The translations under genes and the position numbers were made by a program. Source: CAAGNP01 sp964611185 (lineage in GTDB: Bacteria; Bacteroidota; Bacteroidia; Bacteroidales; UBA932). From it: 60,346 bases of DNA. Within the stretch, counting starts at the first letter, position 1. Each line of letters begins with the position of its first letter. Below the pieces are notes generated by a model. The model was not told the origin of the DNA. It ran no database searches and worked only from the letters and a program-made list of their open reading frames with translations. The stretch spans positions 1-60,346 of the forward strand of contig CAZSXE010000011.1 in NCBI GenBank assembly GCA_964611185.1, in the 5' to 3' direction. This document shows positions 1-9,061 of the stretch, piece by piece.

Positions 1-21
1 GTTTAGTAATTAAGTGTTTCT

Positions 22-57
22 AAGGTCGTCAGCATCAGTTGGCGACCTTTTTATTTT
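22..57 (+). terminator. Rho-independent terminator
   Basis: A nine-pair stem (22-30 with 41-49, one G-T pair) closes a ten-base loop and is followed by a T-rich run at 50-57. The T run is on the plus strand, so it would end a rightward transcript entering from outside the window. It abuts the stop of the leftward permease gene, so the two units converge here. Confidence 0.8.
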
Positions 58-60
58 GAA

Positions 61-1161
61 TTATTTCGGTGCCAGCCTGTAAAGTACTGCTGCGATGATG
101 GCGTAGAGGAAGTTGGGAAGCCATATTGCTATTGCGGGGGGGAGGGTGTCGGTGATGACAAACATCTGGGAGAATCTCATAAACAGGATATAGGAGAAGC
201 TCAGGGCGATACCTATTCCGAGGTTCAGTCCGATTCCTCCTCTTCGTCTTTTGGAGGAGAGAGATACCCCTATTATGGTGAGAATGAATGCGGAGAAAGG
301 CATGGCGAATCTGTTGTTTTTCTCGATGAGAGAATATTTTACCATGGTGTCTCCTCGGAGCTTCTGCATTTCTATTAAATTGTTCAATTCAAAATAATTT
401 AGGGACTCGACTGTGTTTTCTCTCCGGTAAAAATCATCTATCTTTAAGCTTATGATAGTGTCGAGCGAATTTCCCGATTTGATCATCTCCTGTCCGTTAT
501 TGTAAGAGCGGATAAAATATTTTTTCAATTTCCATCCCTGAATGGTGGAGTCCCATGCGGCAGTTTCGGCCGATAGCTTGGATACAATCTCGTTTTTATC
601 TATGCTTTCAAGGGTAAAGCGATATGCGGTGTTGTTCCATGTACTGAATGACTCCACGTATGCAAATTCCCCGGGAGCTATCTGATAGTGGATATTCCTC
701 TTGGTATTATAGAAACGCGCCCCTTTTATGTACTTAGCCTCGAATGCAAGTCTTGTCTTATTGGCCGGAGGGATGATAAACAGATTTAGAGTGAGGCTGA
801 AAACAGCTATTATAAGTGCAGAAATGAAATATGGGACCATCAGCCGCTTGAAACTTATCCCTCCCGAGAGCATCGCCACTATCTCACTGTTGGCGGCGAG
901 CTTGGATGTGAAGAAGATAACGGTAATGAATACGAATAGCGCGCTGAACATATTCATAAAGTAGGGGATAAAGTTGGCGTAGTAGGTAAATGCTATCTCT
1001 TTCAGAGGCGCTTCCTTATCGACAAAATCGTCAATTTTCTCACTGATATCGAATATAATGACTATGACGATGATAAGAAGCAGCGCGACTGCAAAAGTCC
1101 CGATAAACTTCTTAATGATGTATCTGTCTATTATCGTCAGCTTGGGAGCTTTCATAACCAT
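61..1161 (-). CDS. LptG/LptF-type YjgP/YjgQ permease
   Basis: This 366-residue inner-membrane protein belongs to the YjgP/YjgQ family, whose members form the LptFG part of the ABC transporter that extracts lipopolysaccharide for export. The sequence shows hydrophobic segments near residues 18-40, 60-88 and 100-128, a soluble periplasmic-type middle section, and three more hydrophobic segments from about 285 to the end, the usual architecture at the usual length. It is the last gene of a six-gene leftward operon, and its ATG overlaps the tgt stop as TAATG, implying translational coupling; that junction decides the start. A second, longer family member lies in the same operon, so the two could be the LptF/LptG heterodimer. 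Which is F and which is G cannot be decided by eye. Confidence 0.88.
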   Translation of the reverse strand: MVMKAPKLTIIDRYIIKKFIGTFAVALLLIIVIVIIFDISEKIDDFVDKEAPLKEIAFTYYANFIPYFMNMFSALFVFITVIFFTSKLAANSEIVAMLSGGISFKRLMVPYFISALIIAVFSLTLNLFIIPPANKTRLAFEAKYIKGARFYNTKRNIHYQIAPGEFAYVESFSTWNNTAYRFTLESIDKNEIVSKLSAETAAWDSTIQGWKLKKYFIRSYNNGQEMIKSGNSLDTIISLKIDDFYRRENTVESLNYFELNNLIEMQKLRGDTMVKYSLIEKNNRFAMPFSAFILTIIGVSLSSKRRRGGIGLNLGIGIALSFSYILFMRFSQMFVITDTLPPAIAIWLPNFLYAIIAAVLYRLAPK

Positions 1162-2291
1162 TATAATCTGTTTTCAAGTTTTTTTACCGTTTCGTTTTTC
1201 CATTTGAGGAAATCTCCTGCTTCTATGTGCTCACGAGCCTTAGTAACCAAATCGAGGTAAAAAGCCAAATTGTGCTCACTTGCTATCTGTGCCGCAAGCA
1301 TCTCTCCGGAGATAAACAAATGACGAAGATACGCTTTTGTATAGTATTTATCAACAAATGACCCCCCTTTTTCATCAATCGGAGAGAAGTCATCAGCCCA
1401 TTTTTTATTTCTCATATTCATAATACCGTCAGATGTAAAGAGCATCCCGTTCCTCCCGTTTCTGGTAGGCATCACACAGTCAAACATATCTATCCCTCGG
1501 GCGATCCCTTCGAGAATATTGGACGGAGTCCCTACCCCCATAAGGTACCTCGGCTTGTCGAAAGGGAGCAGCGGGTGAACTACCTCTATCATTTCGTACA
1601 TCTTCTCCACAGGTTCTCCTACGGACAATCCACCGATAGCATACCCCTCTCGATTCAAAGATGCGGCGTGCAGGGCCGCTTCGCTCCTTAAATCCGGATA
1701 CACGCACCCCTGTACAATAGGGAAGAATGCCTGCGAATAACCATATAGAGGGGAAGTCTCATCAAAATGCTTTATACATCTTTCAAGCCACTGCTGAGTG
1801 AGTTTAAGCGACTTGGCGGCGTATGAATGGTCGGCATCCCCGGGGGTACATTCGTCGAGAGCCATAATAATATCGGCTCCTATTTTTCTCTGTGTATCAA
1901 TGTTGTTTTCGGGGGTGAAAGTGTGTCGGGATCCGTCTATATGGGATCTGAAAGTGCATCCCTCGGGAGTCAGCTTGCGATTTTCTGCCAGGGAGAAAAC
2001 TTGAAATCCGCCGCTATCTGTAAGAATAGGGCGGTCCCATCCGATAAATTTATGCAATCCGCCGCATTTATAAAGGGTGTCGAGCCCCGGCCTTAAGTAC
2101 AGATGATATGTGTTGCCAAGTATTATTTCAGCTTTTATATCCTCTTTCAGATCTCTGTGATAGACACCTTTTACCGAACCGACAGTCCCCACCGGCATAA
2201 AAATAGGTGTTTCTATCGCTCCGTGGTCTGTGCCGATTCGCCCTCGCCTCGCTGCGCAGGCTTTGTCAATATGTGTTATTTCAAATTTCAT
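1161..2291 (-). CDS. tgt: Queuine/preQ1 tRNA-guanine transglycosylase
   Basis: Tgt swaps guanine-34 for a queuosine precursor in GUN-anticodon tRNAs. The catalytic landmarks are present: DSGGFQV near residue 92, and FDCVMPTRNGRNG near 270 carrying the nucleophilic aspartate. The start at 2291 gives 376 residues beginning MKFEITHID; an in-frame upstream ATG at 2315 would overlap the preceding gene more. Oddity: in characterised bacterial enzymes a CxCxxC motif plus a histidine binds zinc about 35 residues after the nucleophile. Here that stretch (about 306-316) reads EKGGSFVDKYY with no cysteine, although the later HNL histidine is kept. The rest of the domain looks intact, so it is probably a functional zinc-free variant, possibly lineage-typical. 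It overlaps the thiamine pyrophosphokinase gene by 11 bp. Confidence 0.93.
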   Translation of the reverse strand: MKFEITHIDKACAARRGRIGTDHGAIETPIFMPVGTVGSVKGVYHRDLKEDIKAEIILGNTYHLYLRPGLDTLYKCGGLHKFIGWDRPILTDSGGFQVFSLAENRKLTPEGCTFRSHIDGSRHTFTPENNIDTQRKIGADIIMALDECTPGDADHSYAAKSLKLTQQWLERCIKHFDETSPLYGYSQAFFPIVQGCVYPDLRSEAALHAASLNREGYAIGGLSVGEPVEKMYEMIEVVHPLLPFDKPRYLMGVGTPSNILEGIARGIDMFDCVMPTRNGRNGMLFTSDGIMNMRNKKWADDFSPIDEKGGSFVDKYYTKAYLRHLFISGEMLAAQIASEHNLAFYLDLVTKAREHIEAGDFLKWKNETVKKLENRL

Positions 2292-2955
2292 CTGATTTAT
2301 TATCTGTGAATCCAATATAGAGAAGAGCTTTTGAGGGGTGGTTGAATCGTAGTGTCACACTCTCTCGATCCGCCACATTGAGCGTAGCTTTCCACCAAGA
2401 ATCGAAGATTACATTATCTGTCTTGTACATAAGGCCTTGCGAGATAATATTCAAGGTGCCGTCTGTGGAAAAAATCGAAATCGGAGCCCCTTTTCTTACC
2501 TTAAAAGTATATGTGTTGAATAGCGGAATGAATGTACCGTAATCCGAAATCATACGCACATCACATTTTCGAGCGTACTCAAGAAGAAGAGAAATATTGC
2601 CGAGCGTGTGGTCCTCCCGCTTTCCCGTCCCCCCGAAGATGGTAATGGTAAACTCTTCCCTTTCTCGTGAAGCCATTTCAGCTGCGAGTGAAAACGCTTT
2701 CGTCAAGTCGTTGCTTTCCTGCTCGGGAATGTGCTTAATAATAGCGTTGAAACGCAATTTGTCCTCCGGAGAGATCGAGTCGAGGTCTCCGACAATATAA
2801 TCGGGATTCCTCCCATATTTCACCAAATTGCTTACAGCTCCATCGCAGCAAATAATAATATCGGCTCCAAGTAATTTGCTTACAATCTCCCTGCGAGCGG
2901 GAAATTCTCCCGAAGCAAGTATTGCGTAAGATGTAGTTTTGTGAATTACCTCCAT
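2281..2955 (-). CDS. Thiamine pyrophosphokinase
   Basis: This 224-residue protein matches the thiamine pyrophosphokinase family, which transfers pyrophosphate from ATP to thiamine to give the cofactor TPP. Visible family signatures are a nucleotide-binding segment CCDGAVSNL followed by DYIVGDLDSIS (about residues 36-62), then QESNDLTKAF and FGGTGKREDHTLGN (about 80-118), which carry the acidic metal and ATP ligands. The C-terminal third fits the thiamine-binding beta domain. It starts 9 bp after the fmt stop and overlaps tgt, so it is operonic. TPP is a cofactor of the pyruvate:ferredoxin oxidoreductase encoded near the other end of the window. No TPP riboswitch is seen in the operon leader. 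Confidence 0.88.
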   Translation of the reverse strand: MEVIHKTTSYAILASGEFPARREIVSKLLGADIIICCDGAVSNLVKYGRNPDYIVGDLDSISPEDKLRFNAIIKHIPEQESNDLTKAFSLAAEMASREREEFTITIFGGTGKREDHTLGNISLLLEYARKCDVRMISDYGTFIPLFNTYTFKVRKGAPISIFSTDGTLNIISQGLMYKTDNVIFDSWWKATLNVADRESVTLRFNHPSKALLYIGFTDNKSDEI

Positions 2956-2964
2956 ACCCTTACT

Positions 2965-3924
2965 TTATTCAAATCTGACATTAACGAAGTTGTGCACGCC
3001 GGCAAGAAATTCTTTAATATTCAGCCTTCTTTTCCCCGAAACTTGTAGCTCTTCTATATAGAGAAATCTATCTGCGCAGCGTACTGCAAGATATTTTTTC
3101 CCGTCGGTAATGATCTCCCCCGGAGTATTATCGCCCGAGGGCAATTCTTCTGCCACAGAGGTTTTATATATTTTCACATCACTTTTTTTATCTCCGAAGC
3201 GAAGCTCTGCATAAGCGGCAGGATAGGGGCTAAGACCCCTTACAAGCCTTGATATGGCGATAGCATCGGCACTCCAGTTTATTTTGCAGGTTTCGCGGGT
3301 GATTTTGGGAGCGGGGTGAAGCGTTTCACCCTCCCTCTGCGGTATCCCCACAGCTTTTCCCGCCACGAGAGCATCTATTGTTCGAAGAACTAATGAGGAA
3401 CCTAAGGACATAAGTCTGTCGTAGAGAGTTCCTATACTCTCATCAGGGGAGATGGGACACTTCTCCTGAAACAATATTCTCCCTGTATCTATCTGAGAAT
3501 CAAGTAGAAAAGTAGTAACTCCCGATTCTTTTTCACCATTAATTATCGCCCAGTTGATAGGAGCGGCGCCGCGATATTGAGGGAGTAGCGATGCGTGAAG
3601 ATTGAATGTTCCGAGGCGTGGCATTGACCATACCGCCTTCGGCAACATTCTGAAAGCTACCACTACGAAACAATCGGCATCAATAGATAGAAGTTCTGCG
3701 AGGAATGATGGATCTTTCAAAGAAATCGGCTGAAGCACGGGAAGATTGTGATTAAGGGCAAATTCCTTAACCGCACTTATATTGATTTTTAACCCCCTGC
3801 CGCTCGGCTTATCGGGGACAGTGACTACTCCCGCTACATCATATCCCCCCTCCACGAGGGCTTTGAGTGAGCCTACGGCAAATTCGGGAGTGCCCATAAA
3901 TACTATTTTTGCCTTTTTATCCAT
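2965..3924 (-). CDS. fmt: Methionyl-tRNA formyltransferase
   Basis: Fmt formylates initiator Met-tRNA using 10-formyltetrahydrofolate. The 319-residue length is normal. The N-terminus (KIVFMGTPEFAVGSL) is the family signature, and the catalytic region FNLHASLLPQYRGAAPINWA supplies the conserved Asn-His and the SLLPxYRG formate loop, followed by the TTF-DxGxI segment and a C-terminal oligonucleotide-binding-like domain from about residue 205. The gene overlaps the end of the upstream permease by 22 bp and precedes the thiamine pyrophosphokinase gene, so it depends on the alaS operon promoter. Nothing is unusual in the catalytic core. Confidence 0.95.
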   Translation of the reverse strand: MDKKAKIVFMGTPEFAVGSLKALVEGGYDVAGVVTVPDKPSGRGLKINISAVKEFALNHNLPVLQPISLKDPSFLAELLSIDADCFVVVAFRMLPKAVWSMPRLGTFNLHASLLPQYRGAAPINWAIINGEKESGVTTFLLDSQIDTGRILFQEKCPISPDESIGTLYDRLMSLGSSLVLRTIDALVAGKAVGIPQREGETLHPAPKITRETCKINWSADAIAISRLVRGLSPYPAAYAELRFGDKKSDVKIYKTSVAEELPSGDNTPGEIITDGKKYLAVRCADRFLYIEELQVSGKRRLNIKEFLAGVHNFVNVRFE

Positions 3925-5363
3925 CTGCTTGGGTGTCTGACTATCTGTGTGAAAAAAGTTTTAACAGCTTTTGTATATGTATCGATGTTGAAAAGCGATG
4001 ATTCTTTTGTAGCTTTCCATGTGAGAAATACCCCCATCGGGAGAAGTACAAGGGTGGAAATGAATGCTCCGAGTGCCGGGGCCATCGCACCGTCGCGTGC
4101 CAATTTTTTACCGCTTATATCCACTACCCAGTACAATACGAAGAAAAGGGCAGATACAATAACGGGAGTTCCAAGTCCCCCTTTGCGTATTATTGCACCG
4201 AGAGGTGCTCCGATAAAGAAAAAGACAAGGCAAGCGAAGGACAATGTGAATTTCCTGTACGATTCGAGGTCTATTCTTCGGAGAGAAAATGTGTATTGGG
4301 CCGATTCGCGATCGAAGGATTCGAGGGTGGAAATAGCGACATCCATAGATGTAATAGCCTCTTTTACAGCCTCTAACTCGCTTTGAGTGTCGCTCCACTT
4401 ATACATGGAATCTATCTCTATATTATCTCTGTATCCTTTATTTCTTGCAGTATCAAGCTGATTTGCATAATCCATGCTTGCGCCGTAGATCAGTCGCTTT
4501 TGCTGGCGGGCATACAGATCAGAATATATGGTCCCGATAGAGTCTCTGTCTTTTCTGAGAAGATCGAGGTTTTTGGCCATTATCTCGCTCCCGTATCTGT
4601 CTTCATTGGATTTCTCAAATGCGTAATTTTCGAGAGGAATAATAATATCCTGTCTGTCAAATTCGATTTTCTGAAGGACATAGGAGGTGTCTTTATATTT
4701 TTTAGTATTGGTCTCTTCGTATGAAACACCCTCGTACAGGGTAAAAATGAGAGCTTTCTTGTCGGGAGTCGATTTTATAGAGCCGGAATCTGCCACTGCG
4801 AGACTGACATTGCCCTTGTTAGATGTGTGATTATATACCATCACATCGTACATCATATCGGTCTCCTTATTTCTGTTACTGATTCTTAGGGTGTAGCCGT
4901 CTATGCCGTTGTAAAATGTGCCGGTAGGGATTTTTATCTCTTCTTTTGTCCTTCCGATATCGTACTGAAGGGTGTAGATTTTATTGTATGAGATGGGAAT
5001 CAGATTGTTGGAAATAAAAAATGCGCCGATACTTATCCCCACAGAGGCGAAAATAAGAGGTATTAATATTCTCTGAAGAGAGATGCCGGCTGCTTTCATA
5101 GCGAGAAGCTCGTTACTCTCTCCCATATTTCCGAGGGTCATAATGGAGGCTATGAGGGTGGCCAGTGGGAGGGCGAGGGGAAGGATCGTACAGGCTCCCC
5201 ACCACATAAATTCCAATATAACTCCGAGCCCCAGCCCCTTACCTACGAGATCATCAATATAAAGCCACAGGAACTGCATCACTAAGATAAATACTACAAT
5301 GAGAAATATCATTATGAATGGTCCTAAGAAGGATTTAAGTATGAACTGATCTAATTTCTTCAC
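3903..5363 (-). CDS. Long YjgP/YjgQ (LptF/LptG-type) permease
   Basis: This 486-residue inner-membrane protein is the second YjgP/YjgQ-family permease of the operon. Hydrophobic helices occur near residues 12-35, 50-85 and 100-125, and again from about 375 to 455. Between them lies an enlarged soluble region of roughly 240 residues, including a charged, helix-prone stretch (about 260-340), which makes it about 120 residues longer than its partner at 61-1161. NELLAMKAAGISLQRI is the typical cytoplasmic loop that contacts the LptB ATPase. It lies 12 bp after alaS and overlaps fmt. A role in lipopolysaccharide extraction is inferred from the family; the enlarged periplasmic portion may be a Bacteroidota feature. 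Confidence 0.87.
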   Translation of the reverse strand: MKKLDQFILKSFLGPFIMIFLIVVFILVMQFLWLYIDDLVGKGLGLGVILEFMWWGACTILPLALPLATLIASIMTLGNMGESNELLAMKAAGISLQRILIPLIFASVGISIGAFFISNNLIPISYNKIYTLQYDIGRTKEEIKIPTGTFYNGIDGYTLRISNRNKETDMMYDVMVYNHTSNKGNVSLAVADSGSIKSTPDKKALIFTLYEGVSYEETNTKKYKDTSYVLQKIEFDRQDIIIPLENYAFEKSNEDRYGSEIMAKNLDLLRKDRDSIGTIYSDLYARQQKRLIYGASMDYANQLDTARNKGYRDNIEIDSMYKWSDTQSELEAVKEAITSMDVAISTLESFDRESAQYTFSLRRIDLESYRKFTLSFACLVFFFIGAPLGAIIRKGGLGTPVIVSALFFVLYWVVDISGKKLARDGAMAPALGAFISTLVLLPMGVFLTWKATKESSLFNIDTYTKAVKTFFTQIVRHPSRWIKRQK

Positions 5364-5375
5364 CCCTTATCGGCT

Positions 5376-7991
5376 TTATGATTTGGTAGCTATATCAATA
5401 AGCAAACTTAGTGCCTCGGAAAGTTTATCTACATTTTTTCCTCCGGCAGTGGCCAAGAAGTCCTGACCTCCTCCCCCTCCGTTAATCACTTTGGCAGCCT
5501 CTTTTATATCTCTTGATGCATTGGCTCCGTTCTTTACAAGATCTTCTGTGTACATAAGAATAAGGTTCGCTTTGTCATTGGCCTGGTAGGCACCGCACAA
5601 GACAGCTGTGTCGAACTGTTTATAAAGATTAAATGCCACATCCTTAATGATTTCAGGAAGTAGAATCCCTCTTGCTGTAAAAAGTCTCACCCCATTAATT
5701 ATCTTGCTCTCTTCAATGAGTGTCTTTTGAAGAGCAGCAATTCTCTCCATAGCGGCATCATCAAGAGCTTTTCTGTATGATTCGTTTTCGCTCATCAGCT
5801 TCTGAACACTTTTAAACAGATCGGGAGAGTTCCCGAACATCTGACGAATCATCTTCGCCTGGCTCTCCATATTGTCAATAAATGTCTCCACATATTTACC
5901 CGTAATAGCCTCTATCCTTCGAACTCCCGCTGCTACTGCCGATTCGGATATAATTTTCAAACACCCTATATTGCCGGTCGAGGCGACATGAGTACCTCCG
6001 CACAACTCGACAGAATCGCCGAATTTGATAACTCTGACTGCATTTCCGTATTTTTCCCCGAAAAGAGCCATTGCCCCCATATCTTTTGCTTGCTGTATGG
6101 GAACACCCCTGAACTCTTCTTTTCGAATATCGCTCCTGATGAGTCTGTTGACCATTCTTTCTACCTCTTTCAGCTGATCCTCCGATATTTTTTCGTAGTG
6201 AGAAAAGTCAAATCTGAAATAGGAAGAGTTCACAGAGGAGCCTTTCTGCTCGATGTGTTTTCCGAGGATGGTCCTTAAAGCGAAATGGAGTAAATGGGTA
6301 GCGGAGTGGTTGTTAGCGATCTCCTGCCTTCTTTCGGTATCTATCACTGCTTTGAAAACTTCTTCTGTGTTGAGAGGAATGCGCTCTGCAAAGTGGATGG
6401 AAAGATTGTTCTCCTTGACGGTATTTATGATATTTATTTTTTCTCCGGAGGAAGAGACAATATATCCGTTATCTCCTACCTGACCGCCGCTCTCTGCGTA
6501 AAAAGGACTTCTGTCGAAAACTAACTGAAATAATTCTTTATTTTTAGACTTCACCCTCCGGTACTTCATCAGCTGCACATTACATTCTGTAACATCGTAT
6601 CCCACAAATTCCTCATTGGTAAACGGCCTTACTTCTACCCAGTCACCCTCTTCGATGGCTGAAGCATTTCTCGCCCTCTCTTTCTGCTTTCCAAGCTCTA
6701 TTTCAAAACCGTGAATATCGATTACATAGCCGTTCTCCTTGGCTATAAGCTCGCTCAGGTCGATAGGGAAGCCGTAAGTGTCGTATAGGGTAAAGGCATC
6801 ATTTCCTGAAATCTTTTTAGTGTCGGATGACTTTTCCATGATGTTATCCATAAGATGAATCCCTTTTTCAAGAGTGCGAAGAAAGGCCTCTTCTTCATCT
6901 TTTATAACTTTTTCAATGAGTATCTGCTGCTGTCTCAGCTCCGGAAAAGCAGCACCCATCTCTTTTACGAGAGCCGGGACGAGTTTACATAGGAAAGGGG
7001 TATCGAATCCTAAGAAAGTGTATCCGTATCTCACTGCCCTTCGGAGGATTCTCCTTATTACATATCCTGCTTTGACATTGGAGGGAAGCTGTCCGTCGGC
7101 AATAGAAAAACTGATGGCTCTGATGTGATCAGAAATAACTCTCATCGCTGTTGCTATCTCTTCGGAGTCGGTATATTTTTTACCGCTTAAAGAGGAAATT
7201 TCGGATATGATATTTTGGAATATATCGCCTTCGTAGTTACTCTTTTTGTGATTTATGGCCATTACAAGCCTTTCAAGCCCCATTCCTGTATCGACATGTT
7301 TCAGAGGCAGAAGCTCCAGAGAGCCGTTTGCTTTTCTATTGTACTGAATGAAAACGAGATTCCATATCTCAATTACGAGAGGATTTCCCTTATTCACGAG
7401 CTCTCGGCCGGGGAGAGCTTCTCTCTCCTGCTCTTCGCGAAGGTCGATGTGAATCTCGCTGCACGGACCGCATGGACCGGTATCCCCCATTTCCCAGAAA
7501 TTGTCTTTTTTATTACCAAGGAGGATTCTCTCTTTTGGAAGATAATTTAGCCAAAAACTCATAGCCTCTTCGTCTAAAGAGGTGCCGTCATTTTTAGATC
7601 CCTCGAAAACAGTGGCGTAAAGTCTATTCTTATCGAGCTTATAAACTTCGGTAAGTAGCTCCCATGCCCAGTCTATCGCCTCTTTTTTAAAATAGTCGCC
7701 GAAACTCCAGTTTCCGAGCATTTCAAACATTGTGTGGTGATAGGAATCGTGTCCTACCTCCTCAAGATCGTTGTGCTTTCCGCTCACTCGAAGGCATTTT
7801 TGAGAATCTGCCACTCTCGGGTATTTTATGGGGGTATTGCCTAAAAACCAGTCCTTAAACTGGTTCATTCCGGCATTTGTAAACATAAGGGTAGGGTCTC
7901 CTTTTACCACCATCGGTGCAGAAGGGACGATTGTGTGTCCTTTGGAAGCGAAAAATTCCAAGAACTTATCTCTGATTTCTTTTGTTGTCAT
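5376..7991 (-). CDS. alaS: Alanine-tRNA ligase
   Basis: This is a full-length 871-residue class II synthetase that charges tRNA-Ala. The N-terminal aminoacylation core includes MFTNAGMNQFKDWF (about 33-46) and GDTGPCGPCSEIH (about 167-179). The editing domain carries HSATH near 561-565 and CGGTH near 662-666, the two zinc-coordinating motifs needed to clear mischarged Ser and Gly. The C-Ala end has the GGGGGxD motif near residue 840. It is the first gene of the six-gene leftward operon and has its own promoter in the 88-bp divergent region shared with the M23 peptidase genes. No structured regulatory leader is evident. Confidence 0.98.
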   Translation of the reverse strand: MTTKEIRDKFLEFFASKGHTIVPSAPMVVKGDPTLMFTNAGMNQFKDWFLGNTPIKYPRVADSQKCLRVSGKHNDLEEVGHDSYHHTMFEMLGNWSFGDYFKKEAIDWAWELLTEVYKLDKNRLYATVFEGSKNDGTSLDEEAMSFWLNYLPKERILLGNKKDNFWEMGDTGPCGPCSEIHIDLREEQEREALPGRELVNKGNPLVIEIWNLVFIQYNRKANGSLELLPLKHVDTGMGLERLVMAINHKKSNYEGDIFQNIISEISSLSGKKYTDSEEIATAMRVISDHIRAISFSIADGQLPSNVKAGYVIRRILRRAVRYGYTFLGFDTPFLCKLVPALVKEMGAAFPELRQQQILIEKVIKDEEEAFLRTLEKGIHLMDNIMEKSSDTKKISGNDAFTLYDTYGFPIDLSELIAKENGYVIDIHGFEIELGKQKERARNASAIEEGDWVEVRPFTNEEFVGYDVTECNVQLMKYRRVKSKNKELFQLVFDRSPFYAESGGQVGDNGYIVSSSGEKINIINTVKENNLSIHFAERIPLNTEEVFKAVIDTERRQEIANNHSATHLLHFALRTILGKHIEQKGSSVNSSYFRFDFSHYEKISEDQLKEVERMVNRLIRSDIRKEEFRGVPIQQAKDMGAMALFGEKYGNAVRVIKFGDSVELCGGTHVASTGNIGCLKIISESAVAAGVRRIEAITGKYVETFIDNMESQAKMIRQMFGNSPDLFKSVQKLMSENESYRKALDDAAMERIAALQKTLIEESKIINGVRLFTARGILLPEIIKDVAFNLYKQFDTAVLCGAYQANDKANLILMYTEDLVKNGANASRDIKEAAKVINGGGGGQDFLATAGGKNVDKLSEALSLLIDIATKS

Positions 7992-8017
7992 TTTAGTAAT
8001 GATGAGATTTTAAGATA

Positions 8018-8025
8018 CAAAAGTA
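8018..8025 (-). promoter_or_regulatory. Promoter -7 element for the alaS operon
   Basis: The minus strand reads TACTTTTG, an exact match to the Bacteroidota TAnnTTTG element, 27-34 bp upstream of the alaS ATG. The -33 position is only weakly matched (TTTA). Confidence 0.6.
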
Positions 8026-8045
8026 GGTTTTTTATTAAAAATAAC

Positions 8046-8053
8046 TAAATTTG
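8046..8053 (+). promoter_or_regulatory. Promoter -7 element for the M23 peptidase operon
   Basis: TAAATTTG matches TAnnTTTG exactly and lies 27 bp before the first M23 gene. No convincing -33 TTTG is seen. It is back-to-back with the alaS promoter. Confidence 0.6.
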
Positions 8054-8079
8054 CCTTTGCTTTATTTATCAAAATTGAG

Positions 8080-9057
8080 ATGTCGAGGAAAAAAAGCTAC
8101 CATTTTAATGAAGAAACCTTAAATTATGAGCTTCTAAGAACTCCTTTTTCAAAGAAGTTTTTAAGGTTTTTCATATTATTCCTCCTAAGCTTTGCCTTGT
8201 TTATTTTCTATTTATATATTTATACCGATGTTTTGGGGTTTGAATCACCTAAAACTCTTATTCTAAAACGAGAATCTGCCGACTGGCACTCGAAGCTCGA
8301 AATAATTAATGACAGATTTGAAAAAGAGAGTTCTGTCCTTTCGGAGCTTCAGATGAGAGACAGTGTAGTTTATCGTCCTGTTTTCGGTATGGAAGAGTTA
8401 TCTGTCGATGTCAGGAATGCAGGTTACGGAGGGGTGGACAGGTATTCTTATCTTCAAATGATGGATCATTCGGGGATGTTGTCAGAGACTATAAGTAAAA
8501 TCGATTTGTTGTCGAAAAGGGTATATGTGCAGTCGCGCTCTTTGGATGATGTGGCTGTTCTTGCTAAAAAAACAGAAGAGATGGCACTGTGTATCCCCTC
8601 GATTTCTCCTGTTAAGATAGATAAATCAGCGGTTCATCTCTCTTCTCTTTTCGGAATGAGAAGAGATCCGTTTAAACCCGATACCTACAGATTTCATTCC
8701 GGCATCGATCTCTCATCGTACATCTCCAATCAGCCTATTTATGCCACAGGAGATGGTGTGATTAAGAAGGTAAGTAACGACTTTTTCGGCTATGGTAACT
8801 ATATAATTATCGATCACGGTTTCGGATACAAGACACGATACGGCCATTTAAAATCCTCTATTGTCTATGAGGGACAGAAGGTTAGCAGAGGAGAGCAGAT
8901 AGGTATTATGGGTAACACAGGGCACTCTAAAGGTACACATCTCCATTACGAAGTGATTTTCAAAAACAGAACAGTAAATCCCTTAAACTATTTCAATTTA
9001 GATATTTCTCCCGAAGATTATGCCTTGATGGTAGAACCTGTAAAGCCTCGCGGGTAG
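8080..9057 (+). CDS. M23 (LytM-type) peptidase, first of a tandem pair
   Basis: This 325-residue protein has a short cytoplasmic N-terminus, one membrane helix (about residues 28-52), a helix-prone linker and a C-terminal M23 peptidase domain. The zinc site looks complete: HSGID (about 207-211), YGHL (about 266-269) and HLHYEV (about 293-298). M23 enzymes cut peptidoglycan peptide cross-links, and membrane-anchored versions often act in cell-wall remodelling or as activators. The next gene encodes a paralogue of the same size and layout, only 4 bp downstream. The pair heads an operon with a MerR-like gene. The exact peptide bond cleaved is unknown. Confidence 0.9.
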   Translation: MSRKKSYHFNEETLNYELLRTPFSKKFLRFFILFLLSFALFIFYLYIYTDVLGFESPKTLILKRESADWHSKLEIINDRFEKESSVLSELQMRDSVVYRPVFGMEELSVDVRNAGYGGVDRYSYLQMMDHSGMLSETISKIDLLSKRVYVQSRSLDDVAVLAKKTEEMALCIPSISPVKIDKSAVHLSSLFGMRRDPFKPDTYRFHSGIDLSSYISNQPIYATGDGVIKKVSNDFFGYGNYIIIDHGFGYKTRYGHLKSSIVYEGQKVSRGEQIGIMGNTGHSKGTHLHYEVIFKNRTVNPLNYFNLDISPEDYALMVEPVKPRG

Positions 9058-9061
9058 AGAG

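Noticed and set aside
7992..8079. TPP riboswitch or T-box-like leader ahead of the alaS operon with thiamine pyrophosphokinase
   Set aside because: The shared divergent region is 88 bp and AT-rich; I see no thi-box-like conserved segment or T-box sequence.
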